A DNA stretch of 64,000 bases from Parus major (taxonomy: Eukaryota; Chordata; Aves; Passeriformes; Paridae). Numbering within the stretch: the stretch's first letter is position 1; the number at the start of each line of letters is the position of its first letter. The translations under genes were made by a program, and so were the position numbers. The stretch covers positions 8,313,487 through 8,377,486 of the forward strand of contig NC_031781.1 of NCBI RefSeq assembly GCF_001522545.3, written 5' to 3'. The notes beneath the pieces were generated by a model that saw nothing but the letters and a program-made list of their open reading frames with translations, made no database searches and had not been told where the DNA came from. This document shows, one piece after another, positions 14,540 through 27,530 of the stretch.

Positions 14540-15330
14540 CCAGAATAAATCAGCCTTTGTTCATGAATACCAGTATTTAATTACTACTTGCTTTGAAAGT
14601 CCTGATCCAGGAATGCATTGCAAATAAATACAGCCTCCTCCCAGGGTATTTTCGCTCTCACTTTGTTGGAGGTATGGCTTGGCGATGCCTTGAGTACAAA
14701 TATTAAACTCCCAATTGTCAGATTTCTCCTCTGTGCTGGAAAATGAATTTTCCATCTTTCGATGGAGCCGCACCCTTCTCTTTTGGTGTTTGGTTTCCAG
14801 TTAATTGTATTTGCTCTCTGCATGGAATGCTGAAGTTGAAAACACAGAATGAAAATAAATTAAATTTAGTAATTTTTTTAAAAAGTTTTGGTCTGTCCTT
14901 GATGCAGAGAAGTCTTTGGAAAAGCAAGAAGGAGCATATTGCTCTGATGACCCGTTGTTTTCAGTGTGAGGAACTGTGTAGTGAACTCTCACTACACTCT
15001 ATTTGAGTAATATTTGTGGTTTGGACCTCTTACAAAAATATCTTGTTTGGCGTGATTAAAATTAGTGCAGTGTCATTTCTACTAAGGCAGTTCCCTTCAG
15101 TTAGGACTTGTACTTCTGTATCTTTATTGGCTGCCTTGAATTTATACCACAGTAGCCTTAAGTTTATCCTCAGTATGGGCATTTTCGCTGTAGTTAAGCA
15201 ATGTGCTGAACAGTATTTTCCTTGTGACACTTGTGCTCTGGAAATTAATAGTTCAGGAGCAGATAATGGCAGAAAGCAAGCGAACATTGCTTTGTGCAAA
15301 GGAGAGATGAATTAACTAGGCCTACTGTAG
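14540..15330. other. Unique, balanced-composition intronic block
   Basis: Unlike the surrounding T-rich intron, this block has even composition, few homopolymers and several homeodomain-like taatta and GATA words. Overlapping open frames occur on both strands. It might be a conserved non-coding enhancer. There is no protein motif and no splice-site pattern that would make it an exon. Confidence 0.25.
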
Positions 15331-15880
15331 ATATTTGTTTAAAAATAAAAATACTGTAGTGATACCAGACAAATCCTTTGAGTTTGAATATATCCCTTAA
15401 GAAAAGGAAGGGAGAAACTTTCGTAACTTTTTCAGGATATTTTGAGGGTTTTTATATAGATAGAGATAATACCAAACCACTGCTGCACTGCATTTGGAGT
15501 TACATGTGAAATCTGATGTGGTTTTTTTTCTTTATCTGAATGTGTGATCACTGGGAGTTTTCTCTACCATAAACCAGCAGCAGTATGGAATTAATGATGG
15601 GAGGTAAACACAGTGCCTTGTGAGGAAGGAGTAGAAATGAGAAATAGTTTGAAATAGTTTCACCAACTCCCTTTAATCTCTAAGCAGTTGAAAAGTCAGC
15701 ATGTGATAAAAGTTTATTCTGTGCCACAAGTAGAGGAGTTTTGATGTAATGATTAACTAATTTAGCAACTTAGCAGTGAGTAGCAAGACAATTAAGAAGC
15801 TTCTGCAGTTCTGCACCTGCCTTGAAATGTCTGGGGTTATGTTGGGAGTTGGAGTTTGGTGATAAACTGAGAGCTGCTTC

Positions 15881-15929
15881 ATAAGTATTATATTATATAA
15901 TATGCTATTATAAGTATTATATTACATAA
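15881..15929. repeat. Short direct repeat, 29-bp period
   Basis: The word ataagtattatatta occurs at 15881 and again at 15910 in an AT-only context. A simple slippage duplication. Confidence 0.7.
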
Positions 15930-16784
15930 GTTGTTCTCTTCTGGCAGAATATCTGGTGATCTTGGCTTCTGTTGTGGTTTTTCTCCAATTTGCTTGCAAT
16001 TGGAAATCTAATTGTTTGCTGATAGAAGTTCAGTAGTGCAATTTTCTTAAGGAAAATTTCCCTTTCAATTATTTTTTTGCTAGTTATTTAGTTATCTCGT
16101 TAACTCAAGATCTTTGAGGAAGCAGAAACAATGGATAATGTTGATGTTGGATTTTTCATTCTGAGTATTTACTGACAGATGCTGATAGTATTTCACGATT
16201 GCTGCTAAAAAGCATTTGTTTTTCATTTGCTTTCTTCTTCTTCCTGTCATTTCTGGTTATTCTTCAGTGTTTTGCTATAAAAACAATTAATTTTGCTTCT
16301 TTAGTAGGAGTTACAGAAATTTGATTTTAGATTTTGTTTATGGAAGGTTCTAATAAGATCAGTTAAAATCTAAAGACCAGGAGAGATTTATGCCTTACCT
16401 CTGCTCTTAAATTAGGGCAAAACTCTGTCCAAACATGATAAACCTCTCTCTTTATGTCATACTTTTCATTGCAGTAGTTGGAGACAAAACCATGCTTTAT
16501 TTTGGTCTTGCACTTCATTAGGTTGGCCAAAGAATATTAACTATCAAGTTTAACCATTTTTTTTTGATTGTGAGTTTAACAGTAGAAATTTTTGTTTTCT
16601 GAATAGTCTTAGTGTTCTCCACCAGTGCAGAATATTTATGGGTGCTTTTGCCTCTTAAAGGTAGGAGTAAATTGCAATAATACATTACAAATCTTTAGAA
16701 ACATGTATGAAACACATATTTGAAAATAAATTAAGATTGTGTACGAGAACCTGCTCTTTTCAGAGCTTATTTATTATATCTGGA

Positions 16785-16811
16785 TATTATATCTGGATAC
16801 CAGATATAATA
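16785..16811. repeat. 12-bp inverted repeat with 3-nt loop
   Basis: The arms tattatatctgg (16785-16796) and ccagatataata (16800-16811) are exact reverse complements around ata. The left arm is also part of a short direct repeat of ttatatctggata just upstream. It may form a hairpin. Confidence 0.85.
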
Positions 16812-19099
16812 AAATTTGTCTTTATCTATTTGTCCTACAAATACCATCTTTGGGAATTTGTACATGTTGAGAGCAAGTTTACTCATTTCAGAGTTTGAGT
16901 GTACCATGTTGCCAGACTTTAATTACATTTATTAGAGTAAATAATAGTGTTTAGCTTTCAGACTAGTTTTGTCGGAAAATATTCCTATAAGGGCATCAGG
17001 AGTGATGAGTATTTCAGCAATATTTTACACACTGGAAGTAATTAGCCTGAAGAAGCCCAGATTTCTGGGTACTGGCCTATTAGGGTGTTTTATTTCTTTA
17101 TTTTAAAGCTGCATTAAATTGCAGTATATTTCCATAATTGGTTAATATAGAAGCACAGTAGCATTAAGTGATACCTCGGGGAGTCACCTTTGCCATATGT
17201 TTTCCCCGGGGTCCATGTTTGATGTGATGATAGAAGTTGAGATAAATTGTACAAAGTAATCAGTGGAGTCACAGTGATACATGATATGTAGCTGTATAAA
17301 TGTCTTGTGTAACAAGAGGCTGAGCCTCTTTAATGAAATGAAGTAGAAAACTTCTTTGCAAGAAGTACAATTTCCTTCTAGAAGCCTGGTTTTACCTACC
17401 TTTTACTGGTTTTATGAGTACATTGCACAAGTCAGTGTTTTAATATGGAACAGGAAAAGTTCTTTCAAAGTCTGTGGATGTTATGTAACATATTGTCATC
17501 TATGAGAGCAGTAAGACAAAATAAGTCTCTTCTTTATATTGTTTTAGTATTCTAATGAGTCAATATGAGCATCTTGGGATGATGTGTGAGTAATCATTTT
17601 CTGGGAAGCTCTCTGTTGATTGTACTTTATTGTTAACATATTCTAGCTTTGCAGTTAAAGCAATGATGTACCTTAAAATTCTCTCAGTATTTTCAGGATG
17701 GAATTAAAATAGTACTTGAGTACTACTTAAGTACAATTTCCTCAAGAATATTTTATATAACTAATACCGAGTTGGATAGTTTTTTTTGTGGGAAACTTCT
17801 GTGCTTTGTCTACATTCAGAATGGAGTTGTCTTTTATGAAAGTTTTAATATCCTTAATCTCTTTGGTGATTCATGTACAAAAGTTTAAAAGCATGATATA
17901 TGTGAAGGGACAGACTTTCATTCTGCTGAGAAGAGACTAAATATAAAATTCTTCTAGTTATCCTGAAACCATCCAGCACTTGTAGCAGAAGGCTGATACT
18001 CAGATATTTTTGTGAACTGTGAGGACAAAAGTTAAGTAAAAGAGACATTCTAAAGAGTAGTAATTAGTTACTATGGTGACAGATGTCTCACTGTAGCAAG
18101 TCAGTTGGCTATATATAAACCAAATTACTTGTAAATTAGAACTCTTCCTCTACATCTCTTCTTTTTAAAAATAGCTTTTTGCATCAAAACTAGTCACACT
18201 GATGTGTAGGGAGGGATCTATTTTTGTATGGTGGTGTCACATTTTGTGGTAAAACATTTAATCTTGAAGTTTTTTAAGAGTATCTATCTTGTCGTTTTTC
18301 TTTTGACAGTGAATGCCTTTTTGGTTTATTTGCATAATCTACGGATAGATCAGCACTCAAATACATGAGCAACTTCTGCCTTTTGCAGTCACTTCATTCC
18401 ACAGCTTATATTTCCTGCAGAAAAAATTATTTAGAGAATGAATATTTTGTATCATGGCTGGGATTGCTTCTGCTCACATCCTTCATCATGAATCTTCTAC
18501 TAGAGTGTACTTACTACAGAATTTTGAGGGGGCTTTACGGCATAATAGGGAGTGTCCAGGACTTGTTCTTCTGTGATTTGGTGTTGTGCTACATTTTTCC
18601 ATTATGGAATGTGATTGCTGGGAGGTGTTAGTTTCACAACTGTCAAGTTAGGCTTGAAATGCTTGTTTCTAGAAAATAATTTGTTGTTAGTTGAATGCTA
18701 CCAGTTCTGCTGAAGGAGGGTGAAGGCAAATAAGTTAGTAAGGGGAGCCATCCTTTGTGATGTTTCCATTCACATTGGTTGTGCACAGTGATAGTACACA
18801 ATCATAGAGTAAATGCTTTCTTTTCAGTTTAATGTTACTTCAATATAGGTATATATGATATATTTATCACCTTATATGAAGGATTAGTTTCCTGTATATA
18901 TTTCTATCACCACAACACTACTGTTTTTTTTTCCAGATATCTTCTTGTATTGGATATTTGGAGCATTGATAGTTCCTTTCAAAACTAATGTAAATAAAAG
19001 CAGTCTGCAAGTGAGTTAGTGCTGTTCATACAGTTCTGCACTGACTGATGTTGGAGGATTCAGGAATTGTAATGCAATTTGTTTCCTTACTTATATTTT

Positions 19100-19575
19100 C
19101 ACAGAATTACAGAATAGTTCAGATTGGAAGAGACCACAGTGGGTCATCTGGTTCAGTTTCCCTGATCAAGGGTCATGTGAGAACATGAGGCACAGGATTG
19201 TGTCCAGATGGTTCTGGAATATCTCCAGTAATGGAGACTCCACGGCCTCTCTGGGCAACCTGTTCCAGTGTGCAGTTACTGCAGAGTAAAGTTCTTCCTC
19301 ATATTCAGGTGGAACTTCCTGGGCATCAGTTTCTGCCCATTGCCTCGTGTCCCACTGCCCATTGTACCACAGATTAGAGCCTACCTCTGTCCTCTGACAC
19401 CTCCCAGCAGAAGCTGATACACATTGGTGAGGTCCCTTTCACGGGGCAGAGCAGCCCTGGTTCCCTCAGCCTGTCCTCACAAGAGACATGCTCCAGTCCC
19501 TTAATCATCTTTATAGCCTCTGCTGGACCTGCTCAAAGACTTTGTATCTCTCCTGGACCTAGGAACCCAGAACTA
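19100..19575 (-). mobile_element. CR1 LINE, 5'-truncated copy of about 475 bp
   Basis: On the + strand it starts cacagaattacagaatagtt, then reads ggagactccacggcctctct, gggcaacctgttccagtg and ccctcagcctgtcctcac. This is the reverse complement of the 3' end of a CR1 retrotransposon, including the last part of its reverse-transcriptase reading frame. Frame-disrupting changes are numerous and it is not active. It is the clearest sign that the DNA is avian. Confidence 0.93.
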
Positions 19576-22500
19576 CATTTTATCAAAAAGAATGTATTTC
19601 ATGAAAGCAAGGATGATGTAGGTCATGGTTTCCTTAATTTTCTTAATTCAGCTTGAGACAGTTGTCTCCTAATACAGGGAACTTCAGATTCTGGTTATGA
19701 GCTGTACTTATAAGTACTTACATAACTTATGTACTGATTCTGACATATTACAATTGATAGAAGTCAGGTGGTTGACACTGTAAATGCAGCCTGTTCACTG
19801 CCATTCTGTTCTTGACTGATGCTGCTGCTGTGGGAGGTGTGAGTATGTGGCTTAGGAACCAGTTTCTAAAGTTTGTTCATTTTTAGCTCAGGTCATCATT
19901 ACATACCAAGTTAAGCAAACTGAAAGCAATAGGAGTTCTGAAACTGCGCTAGGTTTTCATCTGTCCCTGCCTTCAAGCCAACTTCACTGCTTTCTGTAAT
20001 GGCTAATGAGCAGACAACCCACCACCATCCTGGTCCAGCTGCCTCATTCCTTTTGTCTATTACCTCATGTGAGTTGAAGAAACCTGTCTGGAATGGTGTA
20101 GTGGTTGTGAAAGGTGTGGGGGACTATGGGTTCAGGTTGAGGGCAGCAATGCATAATCACACAAACTTTTGGACACAAGCAGTAGAGATTTTTCTCCTCA
20201 TTGTCCTATACATGCACAAATTTGGAATTCTGAGCATAGGTTTTTGCTTTTGTTTTAAACTAGAGAACTTATATTGTGTTATAGTTTGAGGTCTTACACT
20301 TAAGCTTTTAGCCGTCTTCTGTCATTCTCTTAAGTATTAATTACTTGGAAAAATGCAACAATACTTCTTGAGAATTATATTTGAGAAAAATAGCTCAAGC
20401 CATTTAAATAGCATATTTTTAAGCTCCATGTAGTTAGTTGTAAAACTGAATAATTAGGAGGAATTGCTTAATATTCTTAGTAGCCTTTTCGTTAATAAAG
20501 ACCACTTGCTAATAAAAATCAAAAATCATTGTAAAATAAATGTCTGATACCCCCTTTCTGAATTTTTGGATGTAAAGTAGATTATCTGTGACTACTTGAA
20601 AAATAGTGTAGAGCTAATGACTAACAGTAACCCTGAGTCCTGAGATTTTCACCTTCAAACAAGTAAGTTGAGTTGCAACTACTAGCAAACTTATGGTTGG
20701 AATAGTTATTTAGAAAGTAAATGTGATGCTTAAATGGGCACAACACCTAGGAGGTAGCATTAAGTTTGCAAACATACCTTTTTGTGTTTTTTTGGTTAAT
20801 GATTTTAATTTGCCAGAATTTAAAGTTCTGATAGGTGTGTGTCTGCAAAGTCAGCAGTTAAAGTAAGTGCAAAAAGATTGCAAAGTAACTGCATAAGATT
20901 GCAAAATCTTATGTCCAAAAAAAGTCTGTGCTGACATGTTCATGGGTACAACTTGAATATGTTTGCTTTGTCCTGTTGAGAAAGGTGACATTTTACTGCT
21001 GAGGATGATGGCACTAGAGCAACTCAGGGTTGTAGCCAAACACATGTTTTATGCACAGTGAATCTGTTGGTGCCTCTCAGTGCTGCTCATTGCCTTTCTG
21101 CCTACCTAAGGTGCTTCTTCCCCCTCCCCACAAATCCATCCATCTTCCCTTCCCTGTGTCCTTTTCAGGCAAAGTCTGCTGACCACTCACACAAAAGTTA
21201 AGCTGAGTGACAGGGCCTGTAGTGAACTTCAAAGCACTTGAACAACCAGGACACGGCAAGGAACACAGGGATTAATATTTTATAGCACCTCAAATAATGT
21301 TTCTAGAAAGGCCAAACTGTGTTTGTACCCAGAGTCACTTGTGCTGGCACAAAGCTGCTTTTACTGGCACAGTTAATTTTGCTTGACAACAGGTATGAGC
21401 AACCAGCAGGGTTGTCCTGGCAGTACAGACAACAAAACTTCAAGGTATAAACAGATACAGGAACAACTTGGTCAGCAGAAGACCGTATTCCCTGCTGTCA
21501 TTTCCCCTCTACACCTTTGAACTACTGGCAAGTTTGGAAGGATAGGATTGGATTCCTGGGGATAGCTGAAGATTTTAACCTTTTCTTATCAGTGTAGCTG
21601 GATTTACATTAAGTTTACACTTTAAAAACACTGTGACTTTTTCATCTGTTGATATATCAAAGAATGTGTATTTTTTTTTATTGCTGCATAGAAAAAAATG
21701 GTAAAATTTATTATTTTTTAGAAAAGTTACTGAAAACTACTAGTAAGTTTTGCTTCACTTGAGAAACCAAGTAGTTATAGTCCCTGAAAAGCCAACTGCT
21801 ACTCCTTCACTCTGCTCAATCTGACTGGAAAATCCCTTTCTTCACAGCTGGTAGCATTTAGTTTGACAGTGGGTGCCTGCCTGGAGTAGTTAGAATAATT
21901 TTAAAAAGGAATTTTCACAAGAACTCAAAACTTAATGCACTAGTTTTGTTTCTGAGTTGAAGGAGCAGGGGTTTAGTAAGCAAAGAGCTATTAGATCTAT
22001 GTGTTTAAGAAACGGAAAACTAAATAGAAAAGCAATTTTGCTGGATGCACCCCACCCTGTGAATTATGCTTGCTTATGGAGACAAATACTTGTACTTCCT
22101 TGATAGGCGGGTGGAGTTAGGCAAGTGAGAGGAAAGGAATTTAGGATCTGTCTAAGCAGACCAGAATGAGGAACTCAGTCAATTGGGTCTGGAGATAATT
22201 TAGCATTTGAACTTCTTACAGCCAAAGGACGGAGCTGGAATTCAGTATGGTTTGCACGGTGTGCTCTGCTATCAGAGTGCTGCTCCCAAAATGAGAAAAT
22301 TGTCAGTGTTAAGACTTCAAATAAGATAAAATAATCTTGTAACAATATGAGAAAAAAAAATTTCTAGCCACAGTGTGACAAATGCTGCCCATGTTGGTTT
22401 GACCCTGGTATATATTGTTTTAAAATCTCTGGCTTTGCACAGTTGGACTTGTACCCAGCATACTTTGCTTCTGGTAGAATTCTCAGCATGCAATGAGTAA

Positions 22501-24723
22501 ATGACCTCGGTTGCATTACTGTTTAGTGAAGTATTACTCCAGGGCAAGTATTCCAATTTCTAGATCCCTGTTTACTTGCTGCTTTTGAATATTAGCTTTA
22601 GTACTCAGGGGGTGCATTTATAATGCCTGTATTAATTGTTCAATGATTATGTAGTGTAAGTAGGGGAAGAATCTTTCATCGTTAACTGCAGCATTTTATG
22701 GTTTAACTGCTCTGGCTAACAGCCTTGCTGTCCCTTTGTGGCAGTAACCATGGCAAAAACGAAGCTGCCATCTCCTTACTGGTTACAGTTCATAATTTGA
22801 CAAAATAATTCAAATCTCTCTGGTTCAAGCTAAAGCCACAAAAGTATAACAGGACCCTGAAGCTCACGGCAGTTGTGTGTACTTCTTTCACAAAGGAAAT
22901 AAGAAGTGAGAAAAAGAATGGTGAACTAGGAGATTCTGAAATTTGGGTTCTTTTTCTACATTAATTGTTTAGGCAGTGAAAATTTATTTATTAAATAAAA
23001 TACATTAATTTTTGACTTTGTGTAAAAGTAATAGCCTACATTTTGGTACTTATTTACTTAGTTATTAATTTAGCTATGGAATAAGGCTGAAATAGGTTTA
23101 ATTATATGTGACAGATTCTCCTTCCTGCTTTTTTTGACTTAGAAGTTGTTCCTCTCCACATACTGAATCTCACATCTCTGTGGATGAACTGCCTCATATT
23201 TCCAGCAATTCTCCTCACTGTAGTTCTCAGAATGATTGCCCTGAGCTCCAGTTTCAAGCTGGGTTAGATGGAGTAGCGGTAATGTGCTCTTAAAATGGCA
23301 AAGGATGGCTGTACATAGTAATAGTAAATATTAGAAGTATTAAAAAGCTAGTCAGTTGTTTGTTCCTGTAGTTCTACTGTAATTAAATCCAGGTAATCAA
23401 GTCATTGAAGAAGTGTGCTACTTTCTTTTCAAGATTTTCTCTACACCTCTGAGCCCATGTTTTGTCTTCTCCGAGATCCTTCAGAAGTGTATCAGGCCTG
23501 CATATGGCTTGGGAAAGAAAACACTTCATGGCTTTCTCACTTGTCAGGCTAATTAAGGAAGGAGTTCTTTTCAGCCTGCCTCCTGGAATATGTATGTTAC
23601 AATAGTGATCATTGAACAGAATGGGTTTGTTATTGCTAGTTGGTTTTGTTACTTTGAAGAAAAGAGTTTACCTACATTTCATAAGGTAGGTTAAAATCTG
23701 TCCTCCTGAAGTACAGAATTTGCAACTTCCTAATATCAGTTAGAATTAACATCTCTATGTGCTTAATTTTGATGTATTATGGTTTGAGATCAATAGAAGA
23801 ATCTTCTATTTCTCTAATCAGAAGATAATGGGAATTTTTTATGGGGGAAAATCGTAGTTTTATGTGTGTTATGAAAATAAAACATGAACTGATTTAGCAG
23901 GTTGTTGTTGATGCTCTTCTGAGTGAGTCATTGACCTAGAACAAGGAATGTGATTTTTATGCACCATAGGTCAGAGCAGAGGAGGTACCTTTGTTCCATT
24001 TGCAAAACTAACAGTAACTTGAAATATTACAAATATTAAGTTTGTGAAATAAGCACGTAATTCCTTGCAAAACACGGAAACAGATCTGTAGCTTTTTGAA
24101 ACTTCCATAAAATAGTTTCTAAGGAAGATGAAATGTACTGGAGAAGTTTGTGTACTGATGAACTGCAATTAGTTTAGAATGAAATCTTCACAAATTTTGT
24201 GGAAGCAGCTTGGTAAGATGTCTTTAATTAACTGATCTTATTGATGGTGTGTAGGTTGGAGGGGATACAAACAATAATTTACTAAAGAAGAAATACAGGC
24301 TAGGAATGTTTTTTTTTTTTTGTCTGAGGTGTTATGATAATGGAGCTTAAGTTTCTTGAATACTTTTGTGTTGTGTTTTTTAAGGGGTGGGAAAACAGCA
24401 CTTGAGCAATATATACAGGTATCCCTTGAATTAAGGATGTGGTAATACTTTAACAGTCCTCAGAAGCTGGGTTGTTTTGAATGTGCATGAGCTGCCATCT
24501 CTGCTCTACATTGGACTTATTAATATGAGATACAAAAGGGCTGGGACTTTTCTCTGAGGAGTGAATTATAAAAGCAAGTATAATTAGGCCTGGAAATGCT
24601 GCCATTTTTTCTGGCAGCCCTGGCTTAAACACCTCCTTGTGTACCTTGCATCAGCTCGAAACTGGTTTGCAGTGACTAAACAAGGACCTGAGCCAGTCCA
24701 GGTGAGGAGGTGGTGGCACATCT

Positions 24724-24819
24724 CAGCAGTGAGAGCTGGGAAGGGCAGGATTCATCAGCAGTGAGAGCTGGGAAGGGCAGCATTCATCAGCAGTGAGAGC
24801 TGGGAAGGGCAGCCTTCAT
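24724..24819. repeat. Tandem repeat, 3 copies of 32 bp
   Basis: Three nearly identical copies start at 24724, 24756 and 24788. Each contains cagcagtgagagctgggaag and then gggcag and ttcat, with one to two differences near the end. The array is exactly 96 bp. It is G-rich compared with the intron and is a likely polymorphic minisatellite. Confidence 0.93.
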
Positions 24820-26940
24820 CACTGCTCCATGAGCTGGCACTGCTGTCTGAGCTCAGGCTGCACTGGGAGCAGGAAGGATAAATGGTGCTGGATTCACAGA
24901 AGGTGCTGAGTTACACAGCTGCTGTGTAAAAGGTGTTGGTTTGGGAATCAGAGAACCTTCTGTGCTTACCACGTAATTAAATAGTACATTAAAAACCAGT
25001 ATACTGCCCTAAGTACTAGTTAATGTATAGACACATTTGTTTCAGGGTTTGCACTTGATTTTATTTCCTGAAGATAGCTTTAGTAATTATGCAAAAGGGC
25101 TGGAGAGATTGACCTTTGAGAAAGATCATTTGAACTAGTGAAAACCAGCATGGAAGTAACATTTGAATTTGCTACCTGAAAGGGTCAGGCTCAGTGGGTT
25201 CCTGAGGAATGGCTACATTCAAGATGACTGAATCCTTTATGGCAAGGTTTGAAAGCAGTGTGTTTTCCCTTCCTTAGACATCACCTATTAACATGTGTCT
25301 GGTATTGCTTCTTTATTAGATGCAGGGAGAACAGTGTTTACAAACAGGATGAAAAGACTTGAAGAGCTTCATTTTTCTAAAATTTATATAATACAATGAA
25401 GTAGAATGCACTTAAGCAGACATCATTTACATAATATTAAATGTAATGTGTATTTTCTGTGGACATTTGTTTACAAATATCCTTTTTCAATTTGAATTTT
25501 GTGTCTGCTGATAATTTTTTAAATTTTGTATGGCTGATGCTCTGTTCCACGTGTTCTCCTGTGGTCACTGTCCTGTATTTCCTTGTGCTATCTTGTCTGA
25601 GTCCCATTTGCAGATTCTGCAGAAATGTGGTTACAAGGGGCAATGATTAATCTAAACTTTGGGAGGTATAAAAGGCAGATATGCACAGAGCAGTAAAGGG
25701 TGGGGAAGAGCAAATAAGCAGAAGCATGTTTGTTTCTCCTTGCCTGTGACTCACTTTTTCATAACAGAAGTATTTTCAAATTAAGAAGAAAGCTAATTCA
25801 AAACAAACAGGAAGCAAGAAATAATTACCTCTGTACTGAACTATGAGAGGGTTCAGTACTTTCAGACTATTAAATTAACAAGCTAATTAATTTGATTGGC
25901 TTTTAAGCATATAACTTATAAAAACTGTATTATATACTATTATGTTAATAGATGGTATTTCATAATATGGAGAGTATTATTTAGAGTGGGTTTTATTGCC
26001 AATATAGTGAATGCAGTCATAATTTCTTGATCTATCCATAATTTATGTTTACCTTCATCTTTATCAGCTTATGACTGATGACTGTTTTCTTTTCCTTCAA
26101 TTGAACATCTAAGGCGTATCTGTTGGGGGGAGGGAAGTCTTTCTTTTCACATAGTGCATTTCATTTCAAACACCTACCTGAGCTTTCATGTGCTGGCATT
26201 CCTCTTAGTCCTGTGTGCTGGTACAATGGAATTGCAACTCTGCTTAGGGCCACTGTGTTATGCCATGTAAGATCCATATCATACACTGGGTGTCATTTTC
26301 CAGTACAAGATCTGAGGATCCCTGGTGCCGTGCTCTCACTCCATTCAGAACTCATCTTTCCCCTCGACAACGTCTTTTTGAGCTATGTATCAGGGTTTTC
26401 TGAGGTGTGTGATAATAGAGGCAATTAAAAGCATGGAAAATTTTGCATGGAATGCTAAAAAAAAAGTCAATTACTTTTATAAGAAAAAGATGGGAATACA
26501 CCTTTTCCCCCCAACCTTATGCCTGCTTTGGGACTTGAGATTCTTTGAGTGCAGGACACCAGTGATTTCTACCATTCCAGCAGGTTCCTGTAGCAGCTAT
26601 TGTTATTTGGAGTAGTGAGATTGACTCATTCCAGTAGTTACACCTGGCTGACAGTAACATTCTGGTCCCCTCTTTTTTCTATCACTGCTCAGGTCATAGC
26701 AAATCACTTTGGTCTTCTGCTAGGTGATTCATTTGTAACCTCTTCTCAGATGCAGCAGTTTTGACTATAAGCCTTGTGTCATAAAAGCAGTTTCAGATTC
26801 AGTAAGTTGCTATTAACATTTAATTAACTCTGCAGATGGGTATTTACAAAAGTACTTGAAATCTTGAAATTAAATTAATTATGTGAACTAGTATTGCTGA
26901 GAAGTAAAAGCATCCCGTTGGTTTAAAGTTTCACCATGAT

Positions 26941-26984
26941 CTTTTATTGCAATTCCTGAATTCTTTTATTGCAGTTCCTGAATT
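26941..26984. repeat. Tandem duplication, 2 x 22 bp
   Basis: The unit cttttattgcaattcctgaa plus tt is repeated immediately with one substitution (a to g). Confidence 0.9.
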
Positions 26985-27382
26985 GTCTTTTGCCGAAGGT
27001 TTTCCTTGTGCTTTCACTACTAGCTTTCCCTGCTGCATGTTTGTCATGCAATACTGTTACCTTAAATGTATGAGCAGCTAGAATTTTTATATGTTGACTA
27101 ACTTAAATATGAATTGTTACATGTATGTAGCAAAAGGTGTTACTGCTAATGATATGTGATCCTCTACTGCAGGCAGTAGTTCAGGCAGGCTTTGTAGCAA
27201 TTATTTTTATAGTGTATGTGCTAGAATTCAATGAAACGTTAACTCAAAATCAAATATAAATACTTTTTGATAATGGGAAGGTGATGCATCCTGATGAGGG
27301 TGTTTAGAGTTTACTTGTGCTTGTATTTCTTGGCTTACTTTTCCAGATATTTTACTGGGGTTTTTTTGTTTCTTTTTAACAG

Positions 27383-27530
27383 TTCTATCTTCAAGACACT
27401 AAAAGTAGTAATGGTACCTTTATTAATAGTCAGAGACTGAGTAGAGGATCTGAGGAAAGCCCACCATGTGAAATTATGTCAGGTGACATCATCCAGTTTG
27501 GTGTAGATGTGACGGAGAACACGCGGAAAG
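27383..27530 (+). CDS. SLMAP: SLMAP exon, C-terminal half of FHA domain
   Basis: This 148-nt exon begins in phase 0 after a tttttaacag acceptor and ends one base into a codon before the donor gtaagg. It encodes [20 protein letters not shown] and continues to [16 protein letters not shown]. The SSNGT segment is the conserved FHA loop that contacts the phosphothreonine peptide, and the IIQFG stretch is one of the last beta strands of the FHA sandwich. The phosphate-binding Arg and the SxxH motif of the FHA fold would be in the preceding exon, which is not in this window. In SLMAP this domain recognises phosphorylated MST1/2 within STRIPAK. Confidence 0.96.

Larger units (their letters stand above)
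1..27382 (+). other. SLMAP: Long 5' intron of SLMAP (part)
   Basis: No coding exon was found here. The exon for the start of the FHA domain must lie upstream, so this is the 3' part of a first coding intron longer than 27 kb. It is AT-rich with many poly-T tracts, CR1 fragments at 3548, 5853 and 19100, a possible LTR fragment at about 9665-10090, and small repeats listed separately. The remaining stretches look like single-copy intronic DNA. All open reading frames in it are shorter than 105 codons and show no recognisable protein motif. Confidence 0.85.

Noticed and set aside
15016..15315. Open frames of 99 and 89 codons on opposite strands
   Set aside because: Overlapping both-strand openness with no motif. 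More likely unique non-coding DNA.
16518..16533. Short match (attaggttggccaaag) to mariner-type inverted-repeat ends
   Set aside because: Only one end of about 16 bp, with no partner repeat or TA duplication seen; probably chance.
26123..26428. 101-codon open frame in the first intron
   Set aside because: No recognisable domain, no matching splice structure, and the length is within chance for this much intronic DNA.
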